Origin: JBBRYB01 sp038238115 | GTDB taxonomy: Bacteria; Actinomycetota; Actinomycetes; Propionibacteriales; Nocardioidaceae | Assembly (NCBI GenBank): GCA_038238115.1 | Contig: JBBRYB010000032.1 | Location: forward strand, 1 to 39,548 | DNA: 39,548 nucleotides | Direction of reading: 5' to 3' | In this document: one piece after another, positions 17,135-24,772 of the stretch | Position numbering within the stretch: position 1 is the stretch's first letter | How the letters are laid out: every line of letters starts with the position of its first letter | Position numbers and translations under genes: made by a program | The notes under the pieces: model-generated | Database searches by the model: none | What the model was told of the DNA's origin: nothing | What the model saw: only the letters and a program-made list of their open reading frames with translations

Positions 17135-18526
17135 ATGAGCGACGACGGTCTTGCCGCAGCCCGAGCCAAGATGCGCAACGGAGGTGTCGACGAGACGGCG
17201 ATCGACGTCTTCACCTATTACTACGGCCAGGTCGCCGAGGGGGCCACCGGGCTTATCGCCGAGTCGGACATTGCTCCGCTGGAAAGCCCACAGCGACTGG
17301 CCGACCTGCCGTCCGACGAGACGGCTGCCCGCGCCGCCCTCGACGCCACTGTCGTGATCAAGCTCAACGGCGGCCTCGGCACCTCGATGGGCATGGAGGC
17401 GGCAAAGACACTGCTTCCCGTGCGCCAGGACCTGACATTTCTCGACGTCATCACCCGGCAGGTGCTGCATGCACGCGAGGCGTTGTCGGTGCGGTTGCCA
17501 CTGGTCTTGATGAACTCCTTCCGGACCCAAGACGACACGCGCGACGCGCTCAAGGCATACCCCGACCTTTCGGTAGCCGGCCTGCCGCTCGACCTCCTGC
17601 AAAACCGTGAGCCGAAGCTGCGTGCCGACGACCTCGCGCCCGTCGAGTGGCCGGCCGACCCTAGCCTCGAATGGTGTCCGCCTGGGCACGGCGACCTCTA
17701 CACCGCGCTATCCGGGTCCGGTGTGCTCCGCCTGCTGCTGGACGAGGGGCTGCGCTACGCGTTCGTGTCCAACGGGGACAACCTCGGTGCGACGGCGGAC
17801 CCCAGGGTCGCCGGCTGGTTCGCGTCGAGCGGTGCACCCTTCGCCTCGGAGGTCTGCCGTCGTACGTCGGCCGACCGAAAGGGTGGGCACCTGGCAATCC
17901 GCAAGCGCGACGGCCAACTCGTGCTCCGCGATTCGGCGCAGACAGCGGACGAGGACGAGGACGCCTTCGCCGACGTCACGCGGCACCGCTACTTCAACTG
18001 CAACAACCTCTGGGTCGACCTGGAGGCACTCGAGGCGCTGCTGCGAGACAAGGAAGGCGTGCTCGGGCTGCCACTGATCCGCAACCAGAAGACCGTCGAC
18101 CCAGGTGACCCGTCGTCACCGGCGGTGATCCAGGTCGAGACGGCGATGGGGGCTGCGGTCGAGGTGTTCGCCGGAGCCCAGGCGCTCGAGGTGGAACGGT
18201 CCCGCTTCCTGCCGGTCAAGTCGACCAACGACCTGCTGGCGCTGCGCTCAGACGTCTACGAACTAGCCGACGACTACGCCATCAGGCTGGTCGACGACGT
18301 GGCGGAGGCGCCGTACATCGACCTCGATGGGCAGTACTACAAGCTGATTGGTGACTTCGACGCGCGCTTCCCCGACGGGCCTCCGTCGCTGGCCGAGGCG
18401 TGCAGCCTGCGCGTGGCGGGCGCATGGACCTTCGCCCCGGGCGTGGTGGTCCGAGGCGACGTCACGATCGGCGCCAAGGGTTCGCCGGGCACGATCATGC
18501 CGGGCTCACCGCTACTCCGGGCCTGA
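17135..18526 (+). CDS. UTP-glucose-1-phosphate uridylyltransferase, eukaryotic UDPGP type
   Basis: It makes UDP-glucose from UTP and glucose-1-phosphate for envelope glycans and related pathways. From the ATG at 17135 the protein has 463 residues. The nucleotide loop reads KLNGGLGTSMGMEAAKTLLPV, the form found in the eukaryotic UGPase/AGX family and not in bacterial GalU (about 300 residues). VLMNSFRTQDDT, the PPGHGDLYTAL loop, the FVSNGDNLGA strand and the Lys in RFLPVKSTNDLL are all in place, and the end has the start of a left-handed beta helix (VVVRGDVTIGAKG). It replaces the GalU-type gene at the equivalent mycobacterial position. A GTG three codons upstream is possible. Confidence 0.93.
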   Translation: MSDDGLAAARAKMRNGGVDETAIDVFTYYYGQVAEGATGLIAESDIAPLESPQRLADLPSDETAARAALDATVVIKLNGGLGTSMGMEAAKTLLPVRQDLTFLDVITRQVLHAREALSVRLPLVLMNSFRTQDDTRDALKAYPDLSVAGLPLDLLQNREPKLRADDLAPVEWPADPSLEWCPPGHGDLYTALSGSGVLRLLLDEGLRYAFVSNGDNLGATADPRVAGWFASSGAPFASEVCRRTSADRKGGHLAIRKRDGQLVLRDSAQTADEDEDAFADVTRHRYFNCNNLWVDLEALEALLRDKEGVLGLPLIRNQKTVDPGDPSSPAVIQVETAMGAAVEVFAGAQALEVERSRFLPVKSTNDLLALRSDVYELADDYAIRLVDDVAEAPYIDLDGQYYKLIGDFDARFPDGPPSLAEACSLRVAGAWTFAPGVVVRGDVTIGAKGSPGTIMPGSPLLRA

Positions 18527-18637
18527 CACGTCCGGCTCGCCCTGCGCCGCCTCTGCCAGGCGTCGTGCTCCGGTGGACGCTGTTTCGGCGTTAGGGTTGG
18601 GTTTGGCCCGTGACCGGTGAAACGAGAGACCGTCTCC

Positions 18638-19858
18638 ATGCGCAGCGTAGAAGAGCACCTCGGCAGGATCTTGGATCTGGTGGACCCGCTGCCGCCCTAC
18701 GAACAGCCGCTGCTGGAGGCTCTCGGCCTGCCGATCTGTACCGACGTGAGCTCGACCATCGACCTACCCGGTTTCGACAACTCGGCGATGGACGGGTATG
18801 CCGTCCATCTGGCCGACGTGGCGGACGCGTCTCGCGACGAACCCGTGCACCTGCCCGTGATCGGTGAGTCCGCGGCCGGCCAGACGAAGGCGTATGCGTT
18901 GACGCGCGGGCAGGCTGTCAAGATCATGACCGGCGCCCCGATGCCCGCCGGCGCTGACTGCGTCATCCCGGTCGAGTGGACCGACGGGGGTCGGGCCAGC
19001 GTCGAGATCCGGCAGGCGCCGCAGCTCGGCGAGCACGTACGCCCCCGGGGAGACGACATCAGGGTCGGCGATTCGCTCGTGGTGGAAGGCACCGTGCTCG
19101 GACCGCGCGAAATGATGGTGCTGGCGGCGACCGGACACGACAGCGTGAAGGCTCGACCGCGTCCACGCGTCGTGGTGATCTCCACGGGCTCCGAGCTGAG
19201 GGAGCCGGGAACAGCGCTCGGCTTCGACTCCGTCTACGACTCCAACTCGTTCGCGCTCGCAGCAGCGGCGCGACAGGCTGACGCGATCGCCTATCGCGTC
19301 GGCATCGTCTCCGACGACCCGCAGGAGCTGGCCGACACGCTGTCGGATCAGCTCGTGCGCGCAGATGTGATCGTCACGTCCGGTGGCGTCAGCAAGGGTG
19401 ACTACGACGTGGTCAAGGACGTGCTCAGCCGTCTCGGCACGGTGGCGTTCACCGAGGTGGCGATGCAGCCCGGCAAACCTCAGGGCTTCGGCACCATCGG
19501 CGAGGACGACACCCCGATCTTCACGCTGCCGGGCAATCCGGTGTCGTCGTACGTCTCGTTCGAGGTCTTCGTCTTGCCGGCGATCCGTCGGATGATGGGC
19601 AAGCTGCCCTACCGTCGACCGCTCGTGCGGGCCCAGTGCATGGCGGGCCTCTCGTCGCCACGAGGACGCAAGCAGTTCGTGCGCGGCCATTTCGAGGTCA
19701 CTGCACGAGGGGCGCAGGTGAGTCCGGTCGGCGGTCACGGTTCGCACCTGATCGGTGGCCTGTCCCAGTCGAACTGTCTGGTCGTCGTACCCGAGGCGAC
19801 GTCGTCTGTCGAGTCCGGAAGCACAGTCGACGTCCTCGTGCTCGACAGGAACTACTGA
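18638..19858 (+). CDS. moeA: Molybdopterin molybdenumtransferase MoeA / gephyrin-like Glp
   Basis: A 406-residue protein; I take the ATG at 18638 because MRSVEEHLGRIL is the family's usual beginning, although the frame is open from a GTG at 18617. MoeA inserts molybdate into adenylylated molybdopterin. Motifs in order: PGFDNSAMDGYAV, MTGAPMPAGADCVIPVE, STGSELREPG, TSGGVSKGDYDVV, the adenylate-site MQPGKPQGFG and LPGNPVSSYVSFE. Its stop overlaps moaC (TGATG), so it is in a Moco operon. The position two genes before a glpR/sepX homologue also matches the corynebacterial Glp, a MoeA-like protein that binds FtsZ and GlpR. The sequence does not decide between the two roles; both are possible. Confidence 0.93.
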   Translation: MRSVEEHLGRILDLVDPLPPYEQPLLEALGLPICTDVSSTIDLPGFDNSAMDGYAVHLADVADASRDEPVHLPVIGESAAGQTKAYALTRGQAVKIMTGAPMPAGADCVIPVEWTDGGRASVEIRQAPQLGEHVRPRGDDIRVGDSLVVEGTVLGPREMMVLAATGHDSVKARPRPRVVVISTGSELREPGTALGFDSVYDSNSFALAAAARQADAIAYRVGIVSDDPQELADTLSDQLVRADVIVTSGGVSKGDYDVVKDVLSRLGTVAFTEVAMQPGKPQGFGTIGEDDTPIFTLPGNPVSSYVSFEVFVLPAIRRMMGKLPYRRPLVRAQCMAGLSSPRGRKQFVRGHFEVTARGAQVSPVGGHGSHLIGGLSQSNCLVVVPEATSSVESGSTVDVLVLDRNY

Positions 19859-20358
19859 TGAACGATGAGAACCATCGCGCGTCGCTCACGCACGTCGACG
19901 ACAGCGGCGCCGCACGGATGGTCGACGTCTCGGCCAAGGAGCAGACGGCGCGTGAGGCGATCGCCCGCGGGCGGGTACGCGTGTCCGCGACCGTGCTGGA
20001 GCTGCTCCGAGGCGACGGTATGCCGAAGGGGGACGCCCTCGGGGTTGCCCGCATCGCCGGAATCATGGCGGCCAAGAAGACGTCGGAGCTGATCCCGCTG
20101 TGCCACCCGCTGGCGATCAGCGGCGTCGTGCTCGACCTCGTGGTCGCCGACGATGCCGTCGAGATCACGGCCACCGTCCGCACGACCGACCGCACAGGCG
20201 TCGAGATGGAGGCGCTCACTGCCGTGTCGGTGGCAGCGCTGGCCGTCGTCGACATGATCAAGGCGGTCGACAAGGCGGCCGTGATCGACAACGTGCGCGT
20301 CGTCCACAAGACTGGCGGTCGTAGCGGCACCTGGACCAGGGCGGCGTCGAAGGAGTGA
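19858..20358 (+). CDS. moaC: Cyclic pyranopterin monophosphate synthase
   Basis: MoaC catalyses the second half of the conversion of GTP to cyclic pyranopterin monophosphate, early in molybdenum cofactor synthesis. From the ATG at 19858 it has 166 residues. Conserved parts are LTHVDDSGAARMVDVSAK, KGDALGVARIAGIMAAKKTSELIPLCHPL with the active-site His in LCHPL, and EMEALTAVSVAALAVVDMIKAVDK with the catalytic Lys and Asp. It overlaps moeA by one base and mog by four, so the three are translated as a unit. The moaA, moaD and moaE partners are not in the window. Confidence 0.97.
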   Translation: MNDENHRASLTHVDDSGAARMVDVSAKEQTAREAIARGRVRVSATVLELLRGDGMPKGDALGVARIAGIMAAKKTSELIPLCHPLAISGVVLDLVVADDAVEITATVRTTDRTGVEMEALTAVSVAALAVVDMIKAVDKAAVIDNVRVVHKTGGRSGTWTRAASKE

Positions 20359-20867
20359 TCGTGCAGGACTACAAGGCTGTGGTGATCTCGGTGTCCAACC
20401 GAGCATCGTCCGGGATCTACGAGGACACCACCGGCCCCCGCATCATCGACGCTCTTACAGAGTTGGGCTTCGTCGACGTCACGGGCAGCGTCGTGCCCGA
20501 CGGCGATTGGGTGCGCGAGGCCTTGAAGGCGGCGGTCGCCTCAGGGGCGGATGTGGTCGTGACCACGGGAGGCACCGGCGTCTCGCCCACCGACCAGACG
20601 CCGGAGATGACGCGCGCGGTGCTGGATTACGAGGTTCCCGGCATCGCCGAGGCGATGAGGGCCTATGGCGTCGACAGCGGCGTACCAACGGCCGTGTTGT
20701 CCAGAGGGCTCGCGGGCGTGTCCGAAGGAACCCTGATCGTCAACCTGCCCGGCTCGGGCGGCGGCGTCAGCGACGGGCTCGCCGTTCTGTGTCCCATCCT
20801 TGCCCACACCCTCGACCAGATCCACGGCGGCGACCACCAGCGGGCGGACGCAGGCGGTGCAACCTGA
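20355..20867 (+). CDS. mog: Molybdopterin adenylyltransferase (MogA/MoaB family)
   Basis: This enzyme adenylylates molybdopterin, the step before MoeA. The GTG at 20355 overlaps the moaC stop; a second GTG at 20361 is possible. The 170-residue protein contains KAVVISVSNRASSGIYEDTTGP, the nucleotide-binding VVVTTGGTGVSPTDQTPE and the C-terminal LIVNLPGSGGGVSDGL. This matches the stand-alone MogA/MoaB fold; in plants the same domain is fused to the MoeA domain, here it is a separate coupled gene. An acidic and Gly-rich tail (HGGDHQRADAGGA) extends beyond the domain. Stand-alone MogA and MoaB cannot be told apart with confidence by eye. Confidence 0.93.
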   Translation: MIVQDYKAVVISVSNRASSGIYEDTTGPRIIDALTELGFVDVTGSVVPDGDWVREALKAAVASGADVVVTTGGTGVSPTDQTPEMTRAVLDYEVPGIAEAMRAYGVDSGVPTAVLSRGLAGVSEGTLIVNLPGSGGGVSDGLAVLCPILAHTLDQIHGGDHQRADAGGAT

Positions 20868-20902
20868 CTCGGGGCTGGCCCGCCCGACTCAGCAGAGGCA
20901 AG

Positions 20903-21451
20903 GTGGGGTTGCGGCCCATCACGATTCGCGATGCGACGCGCTGGGCGCAGCTGCGTCGCGACAACGTCGAGTGGCTGGGAGAGTGGGAGTCCACCCGCCC
21001 GCCGGAGTCGTCCGGACGCAACAGCGGCTACCGCGGTCTGACCCGAGACCTGATCCGACAGGGCCGTGAGGGGCGGGCGCTGCCTTTTGTCGTCACGTAC
21101 TGCGGCGACGCGATGGTGGGGCAGCTGACGGTTACCGGTATCACCTGGGGGTCGGCCCGCTGGGCGCAGATCGGCTACTGGATCGACGAAGGCCATGCCG
21201 GCCGGGGCATCATGCCGATCGGCGTCGCCCTGGCATGCGACCACTGCCTGCATACGCTCGGCCTGCACCGGATCGAGATCGCCATCCGCCCCGAGAACAC
21301 GGCAAGCCTGCGGATCGTCGAGAAGCTCGGCTTCGTCCAGATCGGGCTCGCCCCGCGCTACCTGCACATCAACGGCGGGTGGCGTGACCATCTGCTCTTC
21401 GCCATCACCGCTGAGGAAGTGCCCGACGGAGTGCTGTCTCGGCTCGGGTGA
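20903..21451 (+). CDS. rimJ: GNAT N-acetyltransferase, RimJ-like
   Basis: A 182-residue acetyltransferase of the RimJ/RimL type, which acetylates protein N termini such as that of ribosomal protein S5 in E. coli. The start is the GTG at 20903, with AGAGG a few bases before it; a TTG at 20908 is out of frame. GLRPITIRDATRWAQLRRDNVEWL is the N-terminal segment, YWIDEGHAGRGIMPIGVALAC carries the acetyl-CoA pyrophosphate loop (HAGRGI), and RIEIAIRPENTASLRIVEKLGF is the classic GNAT C-terminal motif. It follows mog by 35 bp and probably shares its transcript. The target protein is not known for this organism. Confidence 0.88.
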   Translation: MGLRPITIRDATRWAQLRRDNVEWLGEWESTRPPESSGRNSGYRGLTRDLIRQGREGRALPFVVTYCGDAMVGQLTVTGITWGSARWAQIGYWIDEGHAGRGIMPIGVALACDHCLHTLGLHRIEIAIRPENTASLRIVEKLGFVQIGLAPRYLHINGGWRDHLLFAITAEEVPDGVLSRLG

Positions 21452-21626
21452 GCTGGCTGCCAGTGCCGGCCGATGATCGGCGAACCGTCGGATGGAGGCA
21501 CCGGGTTCCGGTGTGTCGATGGGTCAAATCACATCGATTACTTCAGCCACACCAGTCACATAATTCTCAGGCGACACACCGCTGATGCTCCAGGCTGCGA
21601 CCGGACGCCGCACATACGGTCGTGGC

Positions 21627-22613
21627 GTGGGGTTGACCGGTCTTATCTATGCAGCCATCGTCGTCGCGTGGGCGATCTTCTTGGTGCCGTTGGCGTTGAG
21701 GCGTCACGACCAAGCTGCTCGCAGCAGATCCATCGACCGCTTCTCGTCCGCCATGCGGGTGCTCTCACGCACACGAGGCGCTTCCTCCGGCCGGGTCGTC
21801 GTGGCGCCGAAACGCACGTCTGATCCGGTGGTGACACCGTCGCTGCGGGCGCGAACGGCCGAGACAGCGGCGGAGATGGCCGCTGTGTCCCGACCGAGCC
21901 GCGCCGGGATGGCTCGGGCCGCGGCCAGGCGACGTCGCGTCCTGATCGTGCTGGTGACCGCTGCTATCGTGACCGCGGCCGCCGCCGGCTTCGGGATGGT
22001 TGCCTGGTGGGGCTGCGCGGTTCCCGGGGCGCTGATCGTGAGCTTCCTCTCTCTGGCCCGTCGACAGGCGCGGCTGGCGAATGAGGCCTACTGGCGACAG
22101 GCGGCCGCCGCACGGCCCCAGGCGTCCAACGTCGTACGCCGCTCTGCGACTCGCGTCGACGCGAGTGGCGTGGGTGGCGTGGGTGGCGTGAGTGGCGTGG
22201 CCAAGGTGACGCGCAGCGGGCAGCCGGCACCGGGCGGTGATGCTACGCCCGACGATGCGGACGACGAGCCCACCATCACGCTCAGCCCCGAAGAAGTCGG
22301 GGCCGCTACCGCGCCAGCGCTGGCCGAGGAGCACGTCGTGGCCGTGTCGATCAACACGGCGGACGGTGGCTCGCTGTGGGACCCGCTGCCCGTGACGCTT
22401 CCGACCTACGTCGACAAGCCGGTCGCCAAGCGCACGATCCGTACGGTCGACCTCTCCGCGTCGGGCACCTGGTCGGCAGGCCACTCACCGGCCGCGAGCC
22501 AGGCGGCCCACCCGGAGGTCGCCGCGGACTCAGGAACCGTCGAGGACCAGGTAGACGATGGGGCGGTCGACGAGGAGCGGATCGACGAGGCGCCGCGGGC
22601 CGCCAACGCCTGA
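21627..22613 (+). CDS. glpR: SepX/GlpR-like membrane protein of the divisome
   Basis: A 328-residue protein from the GTG at 21627. TM1 spans residues 4-24 (GLIYAAIVVAWAIFLVPLAL) and is followed by the basic RRHDQAARSRSIDRFSSAMRVLS typical of actinobacterial SepX/GlpR proteins. Two more hydrophobic segments lie at about 105-124 and 125-143, and the C-terminal half is soluble and acidic. Position after moeA and rimJ is the same as in Mycobacterium (Rv0996) and Corynebacterium, where GlpR is the membrane receptor of the gephyrin-like Glp; in Streptomyces SepX stabilises division septa. Residues about 180-191 are encoded by four 9-bp tandem repeats (22164-22199, GGTGGCGTG). About 175 bp separate it from rimJ, so it probably has its own promoter. 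Confidence 0.8.
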   Translation: MGLTGLIYAAIVVAWAIFLVPLALRRHDQAARSRSIDRFSSAMRVLSRTRGASSGRVVVAPKRTSDPVVTPSLRARTAETAAEMAAVSRPSRAGMARAAARRRRVLIVLVTAAIVTAAAAGFGMVAWWGCAVPGALIVSFLSLARRQARLANEAYWRQAAAARPQASNVVRRSATRVDASGVGGVGGVSGVAKVTRSGQPAPGGDATPDDADDEPTITLSPEEVGAATAPALAEEHVVAVSINTADGGSLWDPLPVTLPTYVDKPVAKRTIRTVDLSASGTWSAGHSPAASQAAHPEVAADSGTVEDQVDDGAVDEERIDEAPRAANA

Positions 22614-22716
22614 GCGGTCACCCGCGGGGTACGCCGAGCCGTTCCTCGCCGTGGTGCACGACTGCTGCTAGCCTTGCCGGTCGGTCACCGTTGCAGCCCG
22701 TGCGCTGCCGACGTCC

Positions 22717-22792
22717 GGGGCTGTGGCGCAGTTGGTAGCGCGTCTCGTTCGCAATGAGAAGGTCAGGGGTTCGAGTCCCCTCAGCTCCACCA
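22717..22792 (+). tRNA. tRNA-Ala (anticodon CGC)
   Basis: The 7-bp acceptor stem is GGGGCTG paired with CAGCTCC. The anticodon stem TCTCG/TGAGA encloses the loop TTCGCAA, giving CGC, which reads GCG (Ala). The T-arm AGGGG-TTCGAGT-CCCCT is perfect, and the discriminator A is followed by encoded CCA (22790-22792). No second copy of its 3' end was seen within the window, so there is no sign of an integrated element using it. Confidence 0.97.
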
Positions 22793-23313
22793 TGATCCGC
22801 TACTCCGACCGCCGACCAAGAAGACGTCGGAAACGTCGGAAAGGGGACGTCGTGCCCGTTGCCATTTGCGCCGAGGCAACTCCGACGGCTCGCCGATGCG
22901 AGGCTTTCGGTCAACTATGTTGATGGCCGCTCTTGACGGCCTCCATCACAACGTTTGACCTTCCCCGACCACCTCAGCCGCAAGGCCGACCCGACGCCGA
23001 TTGCCAGCGACGCCCAGTGCTTCGCGGCCATCGCGCAGAGCCTCGAGCAGTCGATCGCCGACCTGTCCGACAGCCTCGCTGCCGAGCGCAAGGCACCTGG
23101 TGGCAAAGACCAAACGATTTGATCATCCGAATCAGGGCCGCCCAGGTTGGCGCCCTGCTCGCAAGATGTCACCTGACTGCAGCAGGCAGTCCGCGCCACC
23201 GCCACCGACTGTGTGGCGGCGACGACTCGATTGGTTCGCAGGCGGCGACGACTCGATTGGTTCGCAGGGGCCGACGGCCCGACTGCGGGGTCCTCAAGTC
23301 GCAAGTCGCCCAC
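22793..23313. other. Gene-poor stretch after the tRNA, with one small possible reading frame
   Basis: The frame 22937-23122 (no ATG or GTG; TTG at 22955) reads LTFPDHLSRKADPTPIASD, then AQCFAAIAQSLEQSIADLSD and an amphipathic Lys/Glu tail ending at TGA 23120-23122. It looks protein-like and helical, but lacks a ribosome site. It could be a small gene with a poor start or the end of a decayed one; I cannot name it. Two exact copies of a 26-bp unit containing GACGACTCGATTGGTTCGCA lie at 23215-23266. Nothing else is recognisable. Confidence 0.35.
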
Positions 23314-23823
23314 TCATTCCTCGTGGTCGTCGAGCTCGTTGCTGCTCGCACTCTCGGAGTCGCCAGCGAGCAGGGCGCGATCAATCTGCGCGTCGATCCG
23401 GTCGGCCTTCGAGCGCAACCTGTCGTTTCTCGCGTGTTGGCGTCTATCGAAAGATCTCCCCACTCCCGAATTGTTATCTGAGTTGTCCACAGAGGTGTCC
23501 ATTCCAGGGACGCCGTCGCGCCGGTCGGCCACGGCGTCTCGGGCGTCGGCTCGCGCGTCGCGGAGTTCGGCGGCGGTCAAGATCATGACAGCAATCTCGC
23601 TCTGCTGGTCGGGGCTGTCACCCTCCGGCAGGGGAGAGCGATGATCTCGCGCGTCGGCCAAGCGGTCACGCTTCTCGGCATCATCGTCGCGCTGGTCGGC
23701 TCGCCTGGCGCGTAGCTCCGCACGCTGATCGCGGAGGTCTGCCCTACGGTCACGTTCATCTGCGCGGGCGTGGCGCTGGTCCGCAGTCCCGCGCAAGGCA
23801 CGTTGCGCTGCACGCTTCGTCAT
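23314..23823 (-). CDS. Small Arg/Asp heptad-repeat protein, function unknown
   Basis: A 169-residue protein from the ATG at 23823, preceded by the ribosome site AAAGGGAGG. Residues about 15-60 are six near-perfect 7-residue repeats of the form A(D/E)xRDxR (ADERDRR, ADLRDQR, AELRARR, ADQRDDD, AEKRDRL, ADARDHR). A second run (LRDARADARDAVADRRD) follows around residue 85-100. The middle and C-terminal parts are acidic and Ser-rich. Such salt-bridged Arg/Asp repeats should form a long charged helix or coiled coil. I associate this repeat type with N-terminal extensions of actinobacterial GAF/GGDEF signalling proteins, but here it stands alone. Its promoter carries palindromes (see 23842-23902). 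Confidence 0.75.
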   Translation of the reverse strand: MTKRAAQRALRGTADQRHARADERDRRADLRDQRAELRARRADQRDDDAEKRDRLADARDHRSPLPEGDSPDQQSEIAVMILTAAELRDARADARDAVADRRDGVPGMDTSVDNSDNNSGVGRSFDRRQHARNDRLRSKADRIDAQIDRALLAGDSESASSNELDDHEE

Positions 23824-23841
23824 CCGATTCTGCCTCCCTTT

Positions 23842-23902
23842 GAGTCGTTGACTCGGACGAGGGCAAGGGAACAAGTACTGTGGGTAATGAGACATTACTC
23901 TA
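23842..23902 (-). promoter_or_regulatory. Promoter region of the heptad-repeat gene with two palindromes
   Basis: On the minus strand a -10-like TAGAGT (23897-23902) is followed at once by GTAATG-TCT-CATTAC (23884-23898), a perfect 6-3-6 inverted repeat. Closer to the gene is a perfect 5-3-5 inverted repeat GAGTC-AAC-GACTC (23842-23854). The region is clearly richer in A and T than its surroundings. A repressor site overlapping the start of transcription is a reasonable reading; the regulator is not identified. Confidence 0.5.
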
Positions 23903-24367
23903 CGTTATGAAGTGAAGCGAGCCCGGACCACACGGAGGGGTGCCACGAAGGCGTAACCCGTGCGCTCAACTGTCCTCTGTGGTCACATCGTGGGATGCCG
24001 CTTGCAAGGGCGGAGAGCTAAGGGTGCGGCCCGGACCAGCGTCCTCGGGCGGCGCCATCTCCCTGGAACGGCTCGACTGGACGACACTTGGTCACGCGGG
24101 TCGCCCCAGGGCTCGAACGTTCCCGAGGCGCCCAGGTGCTGGGACGGGACCGTGGGCGGACTCCGCGCTGGGATCGCTGTCGCTGGTTGCTGAACTGCGG
24201 CCAATGCTTCGCGAGGCGGTTGGGCAGTGGCAGCACACCCTCGCGGCTCGCGCACAGGGACATCGGTCCGGCAAACGTGCTGATTTGGCGCTGCAGGCCA
24301 TTGTTGTGCCCGCTGGCTTGTTCTCCGGCCTGGCCGCGTGAGCAGGGGTACGTCGGCCGGCAGCTGG
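23903..24367. other. Intergenic stretch without a recognisable gene
   Basis: Between the promoter of the heptad-repeat gene and the end of the zur gene there are only overlapping short frames with no domain, no convincing ribosome sites and no repeats beyond a loose inverted repeat around 24104-24130. One plus frame (about 24160-24341) contains LREAVGQWQHTLAARAQ and could be a remnant, but nothing supports expression. Confidence 0.4.
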
Positions 24368-24772
24368 TTAGCGGCCGGCCGCGCAGGCGTTACAGGTTCC
24401 AACCAGCTCGAGGCTGTGGCTGACATCGCTGAACCCGTTCTCGGACGCGATGCGGTCGGCCCACTCCTCGACGGCGGGACCGCTGACCTCGACGGCGCGG
24501 CCGCACTCCCGGCAGATGAGGTGATGATGGTGGTGCGAGGAGCAGCGGCGGTAGAAAGCCTCGCCAGTGTCGTTGCGGATCACGTCCACGTCGCCCGCGT
24601 CAGCCATCCGCTGCAGGGAGCGGTACACGGTCGCGAGCCCGACCTTGGTGCCGCGTGCCCGCAGTGACTCGTGCAGCTCCTGGGCAGTGCTGAAACTCGT
24701 CGCCTCCTCCAGCGCCGACACGACGGCCTGGCGCTGCCTGGTGGACCGTGTCCCCACCTCGGAGTCGGTCAC
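24368..24772 (-). CDS. zur: Fur-family metalloregulator, Zur-like
   Basis: A 134-residue repressor from the GTG at 24772, which overlaps the permease stop (GTGA). The winged helix carries TRQRQAVVSALEEATSF and the recognition helix GLATVYRSLQRMADAGDVDVI. Metal-binding parts are the His run at 80-84 (SSHHHHHLICREC), Cys87 and Cys90, and Cys127 and Cys130 (CNAC), the two CxxC pairs of the structural zinc site. As the last gene of the znuACB operon it should close a feedback loop through the operator at 27604-27616. Zur is preferred over Fur from the context and from the operator sequence; a manganese-sensing relative is not excluded. Confidence 0.88.
   Translation of the reverse strand: MTDSEVGTRSTRQRQAVVSALEEATSFSTAQELHESLRARGTKVGLATVYRSLQRMADAGDVDVIRNDTGEAFYRRCSSHHHHHLICRECGRAVEVSGPAVEEWADRIASENGFSDVSHSLELVGTCNACAAGR

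Noticed and set aside
21474..21486. GCCGATGATCGGC palindrome after rimJ as a terminator
   Set aside because: The loop would be a single base and no T-run follows, so support is too weak.
22793..24367. Genomic island inserted at tRNA-Ala
   Set aside because: No integrase and no duplicated tRNA 3' end were found in the window.
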